A stretch of 18,836 nt of DNA from Candidatus Bathyarchaeota archaeon (GCA_030673805.1 DAOVIH010000013.1:1-18836); one strand, 5' to 3'. Counted from the stretch's first letter, positions 6,303-13,430 are shown. Made by a program: numbers and translations. Notes: a model not told the origin generated them from the sequence alone.

Positions 6303-7571
6303 TCAATTCTCTATTATGATTCCATATCCTATTAGTCTCCACCTAGCTGCTATTTTTCTGCTTATTGCAACTCTAGAATCTTGCTGTGCACAAACTGGCC
6401 TTGTAAGTTTGATTTTTGCTTCATTCTTCTTAATTGAGACTACCTTTCCAAGGTTCACTGCAGCGCCTACGTGGAGGAGCAGCGTTTCGTCTATCTTGAT
6501 TTTCTCCACTTTCAGAAGCTCTCTTGTTCCTACCACTTGTTTCAACACATTTGTTTCCAAAAATAGTTCTTGAAGTGTTTGGGGCAGTTTTCCTGTTTTT
6601 CCAGCTATGTTTCCAGTTAGCCCGTCCGCTTTCGAAAATGCGGGATCTAGTAAGGTTCCTACGCCTACTAGTCCCCCGCAATACGCTTCTTTTACGCTTT
6701 TTTCACCTGCATGTAAGCTTACTATTTCGGTAATGAGTGGCTTGTAGACTGTTTTGTTCTCTTTCTGGGTGGCGATTCCCGGACGTATCTCTATTTCATC
6801 TCCAACTGCGAATTTTCCTTGTATTATTGTACCTCCGATAATGCCTCCTTCTAAGTTCTCGATGGTAGTTCCTGGTTTGTTGATGTCAAAGGAGCGGATG
6901 ATATGCATGATTGGGGGTTTTGTTTCACCTCTCTTAGGTGTCGGTATTATCTTTTCTATTGCACTGACCAGAACATCCATGTTGATTCCGCGTTGGGCTG
7001 AAACAGGAATTATTGGAGATTTTTCAGCGATTGTTTCTCTAACGAATCTTTTTATTTCCCCGTAGTTTTTCTTGGCTGTTTTTTCATCTACAATGTCTAT
7101 CTTGCTTTGCACGACCACAATGTTCTTTATACCGATAACTTCGGCAGCCGCTAAATGTTCTCGTGTCTGAGGTTGAGGACACGGTTCATCAGCTGCGATA
7201 ATGAGTATCGCTCCATCCATTATTGCAGCTCCAGAGAGCATTGTAGCCATTAATGCTTCGTGTCCTGGAGCGTCAACAAAGCTTACCGCGCGGACAAAAA
7301 CCGCTTCTGAGGAACAATTTGGACAAATAGGCTTTGTAGAATACTTCTTTTCATCTTCACATTTGGGGCATTTATAGACAGCCGCGTCAGCGTAACCCAA
7401 CCTTATTGTTATGCCTCTTTTCAATTCTTCGCTATGTCTAGAGGCCCAGACTCCTGTTAGGGCTTGGACCAAGGTGGTTTTGCCATGGTCTACATGACCT
7501 ATTGTTCCGATGTTTACCTCTGGTTGTTTGGGTAGTGCTTTGTCTTCGTCGTTCATTCCTTTGTTTTCCAT
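6303..7571 (-). CDS. eif2g: Translation initiation factor aIF2 subunit gamma
   Basis: Encodes the 422-residue GTPase subunit of archaeal initiation factor 2, which carries initiator Met-tRNA to the small ribosomal subunit. The order is G domain, then two beta-barrel domains. Visible are the P-loop GHVDHGKTT (25-33), switch I LKRGITIRLGYAD, the zinc knuckle C68/C71/C83/C86, DAPGH (100-104), the conserved LSGAAIMDGAILIIAADEPCPQPQTREHL segment, and domain II/III blocks such as IIRSFDINKPGT and GGIIGGTIIQG. The G4 motif reads Q-S-K-I-D (155-159) instead of the usual N-K-x-D. The ATG at 7571 lacks a clear ribosome binding site; an ATG at 7556 would lose five residues. It follows S6e on the same strand after 57 bases. 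Confidence 0.97.
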   Translation of the reverse strand: MENKGMNDEDKALPKQPEVNIGTIGHVDHGKTTLVQALTGVWASRHSEELKRGITIRLGYADAAVYKCPKCEDEKKYSTKPICPNCSSEAVFVRAVSFVDAPGHEALMATMLSGAAIMDGAILIIAADEPCPQPQTREHLAAAEVIGIKNIVVVQSKIDIVDEKTAKKNYGEIKRFVRETIAEKSPIIPVSAQRGINMDVLVSAIEKIIPTPKRGETKPPIMHIIRSFDINKPGTTIENLEGGIIGGTIIQGKFAVGDEIEIRPGIATQKENKTVYKPLITEIVSLHAGEKSVKEAYCGGLVGVGTLLDPAFSKADGLTGNIAGKTGKLPQTLQELFLETNVLKQVVGTRELLKVEKIKIDETLLLHVGAAVNLGKVVSIKKNEAKIKLTRPVCAQQDSRVAISRKIAARWRLIGYGIIIEN

Positions 7572-7628
7572 AAATCTTTATGAAACAATTGAAGGGTTAA
7601 CTAATTAATGCTAATAAATTTTGGCAGT

Positions 7629-8042
7629 TCAGTTCTTTACTGAATCTTCAGTCTCTTCTTTCTTATCCTTAAGTTTGCTTTTTTTAGTTTTCTTTGGTTT
7701 CGCAACGATCTTTGTGTTTATTTGGACAATTTCTTCAGTTATGACATTCCCTCGAACTGTCTTTCTTTTTCTTTCCCCTTTGTTTTCGGGGTTGAATCCA
7801 ACTCCTCCGCTTAGCAAGACCTTTCGACGGGCGCCACCGTGAACACTCGGTCTCATTGGAACGCCATCTCTATCTGAACCACCCCGTATCTGCAGCTTGT
7901 GTGCTGGTAAATCAACTATAGACCCATCTATTTCTTCTCCAATTTTCCTCCCGATCAACGGGGTGGCCCGGGCTTCTTCGAGTTCTACCGCTCTTGAAGT
8001 TCCGGTTTCCGGATCGGCTATTATCACCTTATATTTGGCCAT
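7629..8042 (-). CDS. rps6e: Small ribosomal subunit protein S6e (eS6)
   Basis: Encodes archaeal S6e (137 residues), a 30S protein homologous to the N-terminal part of eukaryotic eS6. The family blocks are KVIIADPETGTSRAVELE, PLIGRKIGEEIDGSIVDLP, LQIRGGSDRDGVPMRPSVHGGARRKVLLSGGVGF and KRKTVRGNVITEEIVQIN. The Lys-rich end (KPKKTKKSKLKDKKEETED) is an archaeal-type tail and lacks the long phosphorylated helix of eukaryotes. The ATG has GAGG 8 bases upstream. S6e next to aIF2-gamma is a common archaeal arrangement, and the two are probably co-transcribed. Confidence 0.96.
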   Translation of the reverse strand: MAKYKVIIADPETGTSRAVELEEARATPLIGRKIGEEIDGSIVDLPAHKLQIRGGSDRDGVPMRPSVHGGARRKVLLSGGVGFNPENKGERKRKTVRGNVITEEIVQINTKIVAKPKKTKKSKLKDKKEETEDSVKN

Positions 8043-8242
8043 AACGGTTTCCTCTCCAGCGGAGTATGAAGTTGGATATCTCTCTATTAAGGATTTATGA
8101 AGAATTCAGGTGCCTTAGCAAGACTTTTCTTCATTCTCGGTTCAAAAATTTGTACCTATACTTCCGCTTTATTTCCTTTGTTTGGAATATTAATTTTTCA
8201 TTCTATTGAAAGTCAGTTTGGTTTACTTAGCTATTTTGGATG

Positions 8243-8263
8243 AAAAAAGGATGCTGTGCATCC
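8243..8263 (-). terminator. Perfect hairpin plus T6 terminator after fae-hps
   Basis: On the minus strand, GGATGC-ACA-GCATCC forms a perfect 6-base stem with a three-base loop and is followed at once by TTTTTT. It starts 9 bases after the fae-hps stop codon. It has the exact form of a bacterial intrinsic terminator. Archaeal polymerase needs only the T run, so the stem may protect the mRNA 3' end. Confidence 0.75.
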
Positions 8264-8272
8264 AATCGGATT

Positions 8273-9727
8273 CTACTCTACGTGAACTCTAAACAGGTCT
8301 ATGTCTTCTCGCATTTTGGGTGTTAGCTCAAGGAATTCCCGTACTGCACGTTCCACATCTCTTGATTGAGTTATGTATCTTCCAACTACAAGTATGTCCG
8401 CACCTTTTTCCAAGGCCTCCTTTGCGGTTTCCGGTATTATGCCACCTGCCACCGCAATCAGGAATCGTTTGTCATTGAATGTTTGTCGTATTTCGTTTAT
8501 TCGCTCCAATCCCATGCGTCGACCGGTTTCTTGGTCAATTCCTCTGTGTAGAATTATTATTTCTGGGAATTCTTTGAGCTTTCTAAGTTTTGCAATCGGG
8601 TCCTCAACATTCAACATGTCTACAACTGGGTATATTCCAAGTCTTTTGGCTTCATGTACTACTGCTTCGATTGTTTCTGGGGGGGCTAACCCCGATGCGA
8701 CAACGGCATCTGCCGTATCTTCATACGCTATGTCAACCTCTACTTTTCCCACATCCAGAGTTTTGAGATCTGCTATAACAAAGGTTTCTTTCGCTACTTG
8801 CCTCAATTCTTGGATGACCTTGGTTCCATATCGTTTGATAAGTGGGGTCCCGACTTCCAATATGACTCTGTCACTACCGGGGATCTGCGAAATAACCTTC
8901 TTAGCTCTTTCGAGGTCCGGGGCGTCAAGCGCAATCTGCAGATAGGGCGGTCTCCATAATCGTGGAACTTTGAAGCCCATTATTGGGTGCTTCGCTCTGT
9001 CTTTGTCATAGAATATTTTCTTCAGTGAGGGCGCCTTGTTCATGGCTCTTCTAATCGCAAGTTTTGTCGCTCCATAATTGTATTGATATATCCTTCGGTA
9101 GTCGCTTGCTTGTGGATGTACAAAAACGCTGCAGACAATGACCCAGTCATCTACCTTATCTTGTGGTATCAATCCTTCTTCCACTGAATCCGCAACAGCT
9201 TTCGCTATGGCTGCTTGTGCTGGGCCAAAGATCTTGCCTGCGTCCTCCATGTTCTTGACGGTCACTTTTGGGACTAGAAGTGTATGGGGCTTTGGAGGCA
9301 GATTTGGTCTGATGACCGCCAATAGGGGAGTATGACCCTTAGAAAGGTTTGCAAAACCATTTGCGAAGGCTTTTCCCACGGGACCATTTTTGTCCCCGAT
9401 CATAAGGTCAACATGAGCAACTTCGTTTCCTTCTCCTATGAGTGCTTCACCAATTAAGTATATGCGTTCTGGTTCCACGTCAGTATTGTAGGAATTTTCT
9501 GCTGTAATTCCTTGCAGGTTCTCCCTAAAATCGACATTAAACTCCTTTAACCATGTATAAAGGGTGTCTCTATGAATGTTAAGCGCTTTTGCAGTTCCTG
9601 AAACTGTCGGTTTCGTCGGCCCACTCTTCTTACGGGTTTTGACCTCAACCTCTTTTGTTGCAGCCTTCTTTAACACTTTGATGAAGTCTTCTCTAGTTTC
9701 GGGTCTTCTTGTATCTACATCCGACAT
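8273..9727 (-). CDS. fae-hps: HTH-Fae-Hps fusion: formaldehyde-activating enzyme / 3-hexulose-6-phosphate synthase with N-terminal helix-turn-helix
   Basis: Encodes a 484-residue bifunctional enzyme. The Fae domain (about 85-245) joins formaldehyde to tetrahydromethanopterin; its catalytic histidine is expected at H105 in EGNEVAHVDL. The Hps domain (about 260-470) interconverts hexulose-6-phosphate with ribulose-5-phosphate plus formaldehyde. It shows LQIALDAPDL, EVGTPLIKRYG, the metal-binding ADLKTLDVGKVEVD and a late VAGGI-PETA phosphate-binding block. In archaea this pair can supply ribose phosphates and capture the released formaldehyde. Unlike ordinary Fae-Hps proteins of about 390 residues, this one has an extra N-terminal region of about 85 residues. 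It carries a basic stretch (KTRKKSGPTK) and a Fis-like helix-turn-helix (41-64, SGTAKALNIHRDTLYTWLKEF), suggesting DNA binding. The ATG at 9727 has GGGGAG 9 bases upstream and a TATA box. No hexuloisomerase gene is nearby. Confidence 0.95.
   Translation of the reverse strand: MSDVDTRRPETREDFIKVLKKAATKEVEVKTRKKSGPTKPTVSGTAKALNIHRDTLYTWLKEFNVDFRENLQGITAENSYNTDVEPERIYLIGEALIGEGNEVAHVDLMIGDKNGPVGKAFANGFANLSKGHTPLLAVIRPNLPPKPHTLLVPKVTVKNMEDAGKIFGPAQAAIAKAVADSVEEGLIPQDKVDDWVIVCSVFVHPQASDYRRIYQYNYGATKLAIRRAMNKAPSLKKIFYDKDRAKHPIMGFKVPRLWRPPYLQIALDAPDLERAKKVISQIPGSDRVILEVGTPLIKRYGTKVIQELRQVAKETFVIADLKTLDVGKVEVDIAYEDTADAVVASGLAPPETIEAVVHEAKRLGIYPVVDMLNVEDPIAKLRKLKEFPEIIILHRGIDQETGRRMGLERINEIRQTFNDKRFLIAVAGGIIPETAKEALEKGADILVVGRYITQSRDVERAVREFLELTPKMREDIDLFRVHVE
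9601..9612. repeat. AAACTGTCGGTT repeat, copy inside fae-hps
   Basis: This 12-base sequence recurs exactly at 9822-9833 on the same strand. Here it lies within the coding region for the protein's own helix-turn-helix (around codons 39-42). It contains the TGTCGG hexamer shared with the promoter palindrome. It may be a downstream operator, or a coincidence of coding sequence. Confidence 0.45.
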
Positions 9728-9762
9728 TTATTTCTGCTCCCCACTTCCAATAAAGCTGACTA

Positions 9763-9770
9763 GTATATAA
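9763..9770 (-). promoter_or_regulatory. TATA box of fae-hps
   Basis: Minus-strand TTATATAC lies 36-43 bases before the ATG at 9727. Transcription would start near 9740, leaving a leader of about 14 bases that just includes the ribosome binding site. It sits three bases downstream of the TGTCG palindrome, so a bound regulator would overlap the BRE/TFB contact region. Confidence 0.65.
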
Positions 9771-9773
9771 GAA

Positions 9774-9788
9774 TGTCGGAAATCGACA
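9774..9788. promoter_or_regulatory. Candidate operator palindrome TGTCG-N5-CGACA
   Basis: A perfect inverted repeat, TGTCG (9774-9778) and CGACA (9784-9788) around the spacer GAAAT, abuts the upstream edge of the fae-hps TATA box. The centre-to-centre distance of the arms, 10 bases, equals one helical turn, as expected for a dimeric helix-turn-helix protein. Further TGTCGG copies lie at 9721-9726 (minus strand, overlapping the start codon), 9605-9610 and 9826-9831. Regulation by the fused domain is inferred. Confidence 0.6.
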
Positions 9789-9821
9789 ATTATTAGCTGA
9801 ATCGCAGTCACTTCCTATTGA

Positions 9822-9833
9822 AAACTGTCGGTT
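9822..9833. repeat. AAACTGTCGGTT repeat, upstream copy
   Basis: Exact second copy of the 12-base sequence at 9601-9612, located about 95 bases before the fae-hps start in the divergent intergenic region. It shares the TGTCGG core with the palindrome at 9774-9788. It could be an upstream operator allowing looping, and lies about 120 bases before the small membrane protein gene on the other strand. Confidence 0.45.
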
Positions 9834-9906
9834 GTTCACTTCTTGATCTGCTGTTAAACCCTAGCAAATAGTTCCTGAAGAGAGTTTTCTGTTTCATAGA
9901 TAGCTC

Positions 9907-9914
9907 TTTATATC
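9907..9914 (+). promoter_or_regulatory. TATA box of the small membrane protein gene
   Basis: TTTATATC lies about 44 bases before the proposed TTG start at 9955, placing the start of transcription near 9936. An AGGA (9947-9950) between the two can serve as ribosome binding site. The element shows that this small gene has its own promoter, divergent from fae-hps. Confidence 0.55.
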
Positions 9915-9954
9915 GTGAAACTGTAGATCAACTCTAGATTCTACGTAGGACGGT

Positions 9955-10149
9955 TTGGAATTGTCGAAGGCGGATTTAGCAATTATAGTTTTAGCTCTTT
10001 TGGGCTTTGCTCTTTTCCTTTATGGTTCCAACTACTTTAATTCCATCATCGGCTGGACGGGTGTATATGTTTGTGTCGGTGCAATTCTTGCTCGAGCAGT
10101 TCTCTACCTCTATGAGTCTTCAAGAAAGAAGTCGATTCAGAAACCATAG
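9955..10149 (+). CDS. Small membrane protein with two transmembrane helices
   Basis: Encodes a 64-residue protein I do not recognise. It has two hydrophobic segments, about residues 8-23 (LAIIVLALLGFALFLY) and 31-53 (IIGWTGVYVCVGAILARAVLYLY). A short polar loop (GSNYFNS) joins them, and the basic tail (SSRKKSIQKP) is predicted to be cytoplasmic. The start is a TTG at 9955 with AGGA four bases upstream; a second TTG at 9961 is possible. A TATA box at 9907-9914 supports real transcription. The last 13 bases overlap the end of the convergent M32 gene. It is divergent from fae-hps and shares its control region. Coding status is likely but rests on composition and signals only. Confidence 0.62.
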   Translation: MELSKADLAIIVLALLGFALFLYGSNYFNSIIGWTGVYVCVGAILARAVLYLYESSRKKSIQKP

Positions 10150-11672
10150 AGTTCACTATATTTTTCTTTAAGATAATCTAAGTAGGGATTAACATCCATC
10201 TCTTTTCCGGTTATCCTCTTTATTAATTCCATTGGGTCATACAGATTTCCGTAACTGTGAACACTTTCGTTTAGCCATTTTTTTATTGTGTGAAATTCTC
10301 CATGAGCCAGTTGGTTGGGCCAGTCGGGTATTTTCTTTTTCATGGTGGATAATAGCTGTCCGCTGTAGATGTTGCCAAGGGCGTAGCTTGGGAAGTAGCC
10401 GTAATATCCGCTTGCCCAGTGAGTGTCTTGCATGACTCCTTCAGAATCATTCTGAACGGTGACGCCTAGGTATTCCTGGTATTTCTGGTTCCATACCTCT
10501 GGAAGTTCGTCAACCTTTATTTCATCTCCGAAGAGTTCTCTCTCAATTTGAAATCGTATTGCTATGTGCAAACAATAAGTAATTTCGTCTGCTTCAATCC
10601 GGATCTTTGAGGGTGTAACCTTGTTTATTGCATAAACAAAGGGCTCCCACTCCAAGTATTTGGTGCTTGAACCTGCAATTTCCTTCAATTTAGGTAGAAA
10701 ATACACCCAAAATTCTTTGGAGCGCCCGATAATGTTTTCGATGAAACGAGCTTGGGATTCGTGAAATCCCGACGAGCAGTCTGTCCCAACTGGTTGATAC
10801 ATATATTCTCGCCTTAGGTTCTGTTCGTAAAGTGCGTGTCCAGCTTCGTGCAATACAGAGAAAATTGATGATAGAAAATTATCTTGATAATAGTGGGTTG
10901 TTATTCTAACGTCGTCATAATATCCATTTGTAAAAGGATGTTCAGTCTCATCGATTCTTCCTCCAGAATTTTGGGAAGAAATGTCAAATCCGACTTCTTC
11001 AGCTAGGGCTTTGGCGATTCTGCGTTGTGTTTCAGTCGGAATTGAGTATTTACGTATCTGTTCATCACATCTGTTATGGGAATTCTGACATTTCTTCAAG
11101 AGTGAACGCAATCCCTCTGTGAGTTTGTCGAAAACTCTTGCAACGGTTTCCTCAGTCATGTTGGGTTCAAAAATGTCTATCAAAGCGGAATAGACAGTAG
11201 ATGTTTGCTTGACTTTCCTTAAGATTTCTGCATATCTTTTGTTCAAGTCAACGAGTTTTTCAAGTTCTGGCTTGAAAATGGTGAAGTCTCTTCTTTTCTT
11301 CGCTTTCTTCCAAGTGTTTATAGTTATAGTTTGCTGTCGAGCCATCTCTGAAACCAGTTTTATTGGAATCTTTGTTTGTTCTTCATAGTCTTTCCTGATT
11401 AGGTATACGTTTCTCTTTTGGATTTGATTTAGGTCCTTAAATTCAGGATTTTGGTAAATTTTATCTAAGAGTCGTCCTATTTCAGGTTCTGTTCTCATAC
11501 TATGTCTCATTCGGCTGAGAAGAGCAAGTTGTTGGCTTCTAAGCTTAACTGCCTTTGGGGGCATCATGGTTTCCATATCCCATGAAACGATTGACTCAAC
11601 CGACTCCAAGATAAAGAGACTCTTTGTTTTTTCCATTAATCTCCTATATTTGGGATGGATGCTGTTTACCAT
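10137..11672 (-). CDS. Carboxypeptidase Taq, M32 family metallopeptidase
   Basis: Encodes a 511-residue M32 metallocarboxypeptidase, normal for the family (about 500). These zinc or cobalt enzymes remove C-terminal residues from peptides and are usually cytoplasmic; no signal peptide is seen. The active site H275-E-A-G-H279 lies in SVLHEAGHALYEQ, with the third metal ligand E305 in SGFHESQARFIEN. The family motifs HPFT (245-248) and VRITTHYY (255-262) are present, as are the N-terminal SWDMETMMPPK and the late HWASGYYGYFPSYALGN. The ATG at 11672 has GAGG about 7 bases upstream. The gene stands alone between the small membrane protein and tRNA-Glu, and probably serves peptide breakdown. Confidence 0.96.
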   Translation of the reverse strand: MVNSIHPKYRRLMEKTKSLFILESVESIVSWDMETMMPPKAVKLRSQQLALLSRMRHSMRTEPEIGRLLDKIYQNPEFKDLNQIQKRNVYLIRKDYEEQTKIPIKLVSEMARQQTITINTWKKAKKRRDFTIFKPELEKLVDLNKRYAEILRKVKQTSTVYSALIDIFEPNMTEETVARVFDKLTEGLRSLLKKCQNSHNRCDEQIRKYSIPTETQRRIAKALAEEVGFDISSQNSGGRIDETEHPFTNGYYDDVRITTHYYQDNFLSSIFSVLHEAGHALYEQNLRREYMYQPVGTDCSSGFHESQARFIENIIGRSKEFWVYFLPKLKEIAGSSTKYLEWEPFVYAINKVTPSKIRIEADEITYCLHIAIRFQIERELFGDEIKVDELPEVWNQKYQEYLGVTVQNDSEGVMQDTHWASGYYGYFPSYALGNIYSGQLLSTMKKKIPDWPNQLAHGEFHTIKKWLNESVHSYGNLYDPMELIKRITGKEMDVNPYLDYLKEKYSELYGF

Positions 11673-11785
11673 GTTTTATCCTCAGGCTCTTTAGGTGTAA
11701 ATTAACTCAAACATAATTTAAGCTAGTGTATCTTAAGCATGTTTAAATTTTACATTATCACTCTAATCTGCAGGCAGTGCTAAAA

Positions 11786-11826
11786 CTTTAACTGAGGGAA
11801 GGCTTTGCTTCCTTTTGAAGTTAAGG
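11786..11826. other. Two-tiered stem-loop between the M32 gene and tRNA-Glu
   Basis: The outer arms CTTTAACT (11786-11793) and AGTTAAGG (11819-11826) pair over 8 bases with one G-T pair. Inside, GGAAG (11797-11801) pairs with CTTCC (11808-11812). The element lies 114-154 bases upstream of the M32 start and 76 bases from the tRNA gene. It could be part of the M32 leader, a processing or termination signal for the tRNA transcript, or a small RNA. Only the pairing is seen. Confidence 0.45.
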
Positions 11827-11901
11827 GAGATTGCACCTAACCTCGCCCAAATCTATAGATACAAATTGGCATTTCTGAAGAATAGTGTTTGTGAATAATA
11901 G

Positions 11902-11976
11902 TGCTCCGGCCGGGATTCGAACCCGGGTCTTCGGCTCGAAAGGCCGGAATACTTGACCGGACTATACTACCGGAGC
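11902..11976 (-). tRNA. tRNA-Glu (anticodon UUC)
   Basis: On the minus strand a 75-base cloverleaf folds with acceptor GCTCCGG/CCGGAGC and a D arm GTAT...GTAT around AGTCCGGTCAA. The anticodon loop is CTTTCGA (anticodon TTC), the T arm is CCGGG-TTCGAAT-CCCGG, and the discriminator base is A. No CCA is encoded and there is no intron. The anticodon stem is CCGGC/GCCGA, so the pair 27-43 is a C-A mismatch. A weak TATA-like ATTTATTC lies upstream, around 12018-12026. Confidence 0.95.
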
Positions 11977-12126
11977 ATCTTCTTTCAGAAGCACCATGCA
12001 GAATGACTTTTCAATCGAATAAATCTTGCCTTTTTCTGAAATTATTTTATGGTCGTACTATCGTTTTAGAATTCTGTTAGTGGTGATGCTAACCGGGCTA
12101 CAGGGCTATTTTCTTGTTCTAATTGT

Positions 12127-13380
12127 TTAACCCAGAATTTTTCTTGTTGCTTTTCCAACTTTTTCTCTGTTTGCTTCTTCTGTGTAAACTCTGAGTATGT
12201 TGATAAACCCTTTTAACGCCTCAAAGATTTTAGAGATTTCACTTAAGCGATGGGGTGTTTTTTGCACTCCAGATGATGTTTTGCTGAACACGGGTATTTC
12301 CATTGATTCAGCCAACACAGAATTGTGATACGGCACAGAACAAACCGTTGGTACATCTATAATCACCTCTCCCACCTCAATCTTCGCCTCCCTGGCTATT
12401 TCTTCTTGTATCTGTCTCCGGTAGGTTTCACTAACAAAAAGTTTTGATGCTACTGGGTCCTTCTCATAGAAAGTTCTTTCAAAGGCACATTTAAGCAACT
12501 TTCGTCTCTCGAGCCTTTTAATGATCTCTCTCGATCTCTTGCAGTTTTTCAGCGCTGTCCAAACGCTATAGTCATCTAAGGCCATGTATTCTTCTGGGGT
12601 TCTAAACTCTGTTAGCCCTATCTCCTCGTTCGCCTTTTCCATTGCAGTACCTAGCATTATTTGGGCTGCTCTCCCAACCCGATGGAAATATATGCTCTTA
12701 AAAGACTCTATCCTCGCTATGATTAGCGCTTCTAGTGCGGACAAAGCACTAAGTTCCACCGCCAAGTTCCCCTCAAAGACATCCAAAGTATGAATTAACC
12801 TGAATACGTCAATAAAACCATATTTAGCACCAGTGTGAAGGGTGTCACGAACAACGAAATCTTGTTTGTCAACATCGACAGCGCTGCTAATTATCTGGTC
12901 TAAAAAGGCCCTTTTTGGCTTGTGGAGTTTTCCTACTGCAAGTTTTCCGACTCTTTCAGGTTGATAACCAATCTTCGTTAGTACATTTCTTATCTCGCTT
13001 TGCTCAATTAGCCACGAAGTCATATCTTCATGGGTTTTCTCTAGATCTCTTATTAATAACTGTTCGAAAATATGAGAGAACGGACCATGTCCAACATCAT
13101 GGAGCAAAGCTGCGATTTTAGTCATTTCCGCCTCTTCATCTTCAATCATTTTGGAGATGTTGGGGTTTTCGACAACCTTACCAGCTAGATACATCACACC
13201 TAGACAATGTTCGAAGCGGGTGTGATTCGCTCCTGGATAGACGTATTCCGATCCAGCTAGTTGACGCAACCTTCTTAAACGCTGAAATGGGTAAGAATCA
13301 ATTATCTCCTTCTCGTTCTTAGTTATGTAGATGTACCCATGTACTGGGTCTTTGATCTCGCCCCAATAGTCTCTGCCCAT
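12127..13380 (-). CDS. HD-domain phosphohydrolase of the dNTPase (SAMHD1-like) type
   Basis: Encodes a 417-residue HD superfamily protein. The motifs follow the SAMHD1/bacterial dGTPase pattern: H53-x-R-F-E-H58 (ANHTRFEHCLGV), H94-D95 in ALLHDVGHGPFSH, H117-E118 (THEDMT), and the fourth metal ligand expected in SSAVDVDKQDFVVRD. Proteins with this pattern split dNTPs into deoxynucleoside and triphosphate, though some archaeal members act on other phosphates. The frame runs open to 13587, but I place the start at the ATG at 13380 (MGRDYWGEIKDPVHGYIYIT, a typical beginning) because GGAG lies 7 bases upstream. The longer version would overlap the thymidylate kinase gene. It is divergent from tmk, which makes the dTTP precursor. 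Confidence 0.88.
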   Translation of the reverse strand: MGRDYWGEIKDPVHGYIYITKNEKEIIDSYPFQRLRRLRQLAGSEYVYPGANHTRFEHCLGVMYLAGKVVENPNISKMIEDEEAEMTKIAALLHDVGHGPFSHIFEQLLIRDLEKTHEDMTSWLIEQSEIRNVLTKIGYQPERVGKLAVGKLHKPKRAFLDQIISSAVDVDKQDFVVRDTLHTGAKYGFIDVFRLIHTLDVFEGNLAVELSALSALEALIIARIESFKSIYFHRVGRAAQIMLGTAMEKANEEIGLTEFRTPEEYMALDDYSVWTALKNCKRSREIIKRLERRKLLKCAFERTFYEKDPVASKLFVSETYRRQIQEEIAREAKIEVGEVIIDVPTVCSVPYHNSVLAESMEIPVFSKTSSGVQKTPHRLSEISKIFEALKGFINILRVYTEEANREKVGKATRKILG

Positions 13381-13422
13381 CTCTCTTCTCCGAATGCTTT
13401 GAGTTATATTTATCTGTCTCTG

Positions 13423-13430
13423 TATAAAAT
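13423..13430. promoter_or_regulatory. TATA box in the HD/tmk divergent promoter
   Basis: TATAAAAT on the plus strand would start tmk transcription near 13453, just before the GTG at 13459. Read on the minus strand (ATTTTATA) it would place the HD-gene start near 13400 with a 20-base leader containing GGAG. A second AT-rich element, minus-strand TAAATATAA near 13405-13413, may serve the HD gene instead. The 78 bases between the starts must hold both promoters. Confidence 0.5.

Noticed and set aside
8373..8945. 190-residue open frame opposite fae-hps
   Set aside because: It lies wholly inside a well-supported enzyme gene and its Ser/Thr-rich sequence shows no family features.
12080..12110. GTGATGC resembling a C box near the end of the HD gene
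   Set aside because: No matching D box (CTGA) follows at a usable distance and no terminal stem is seen.
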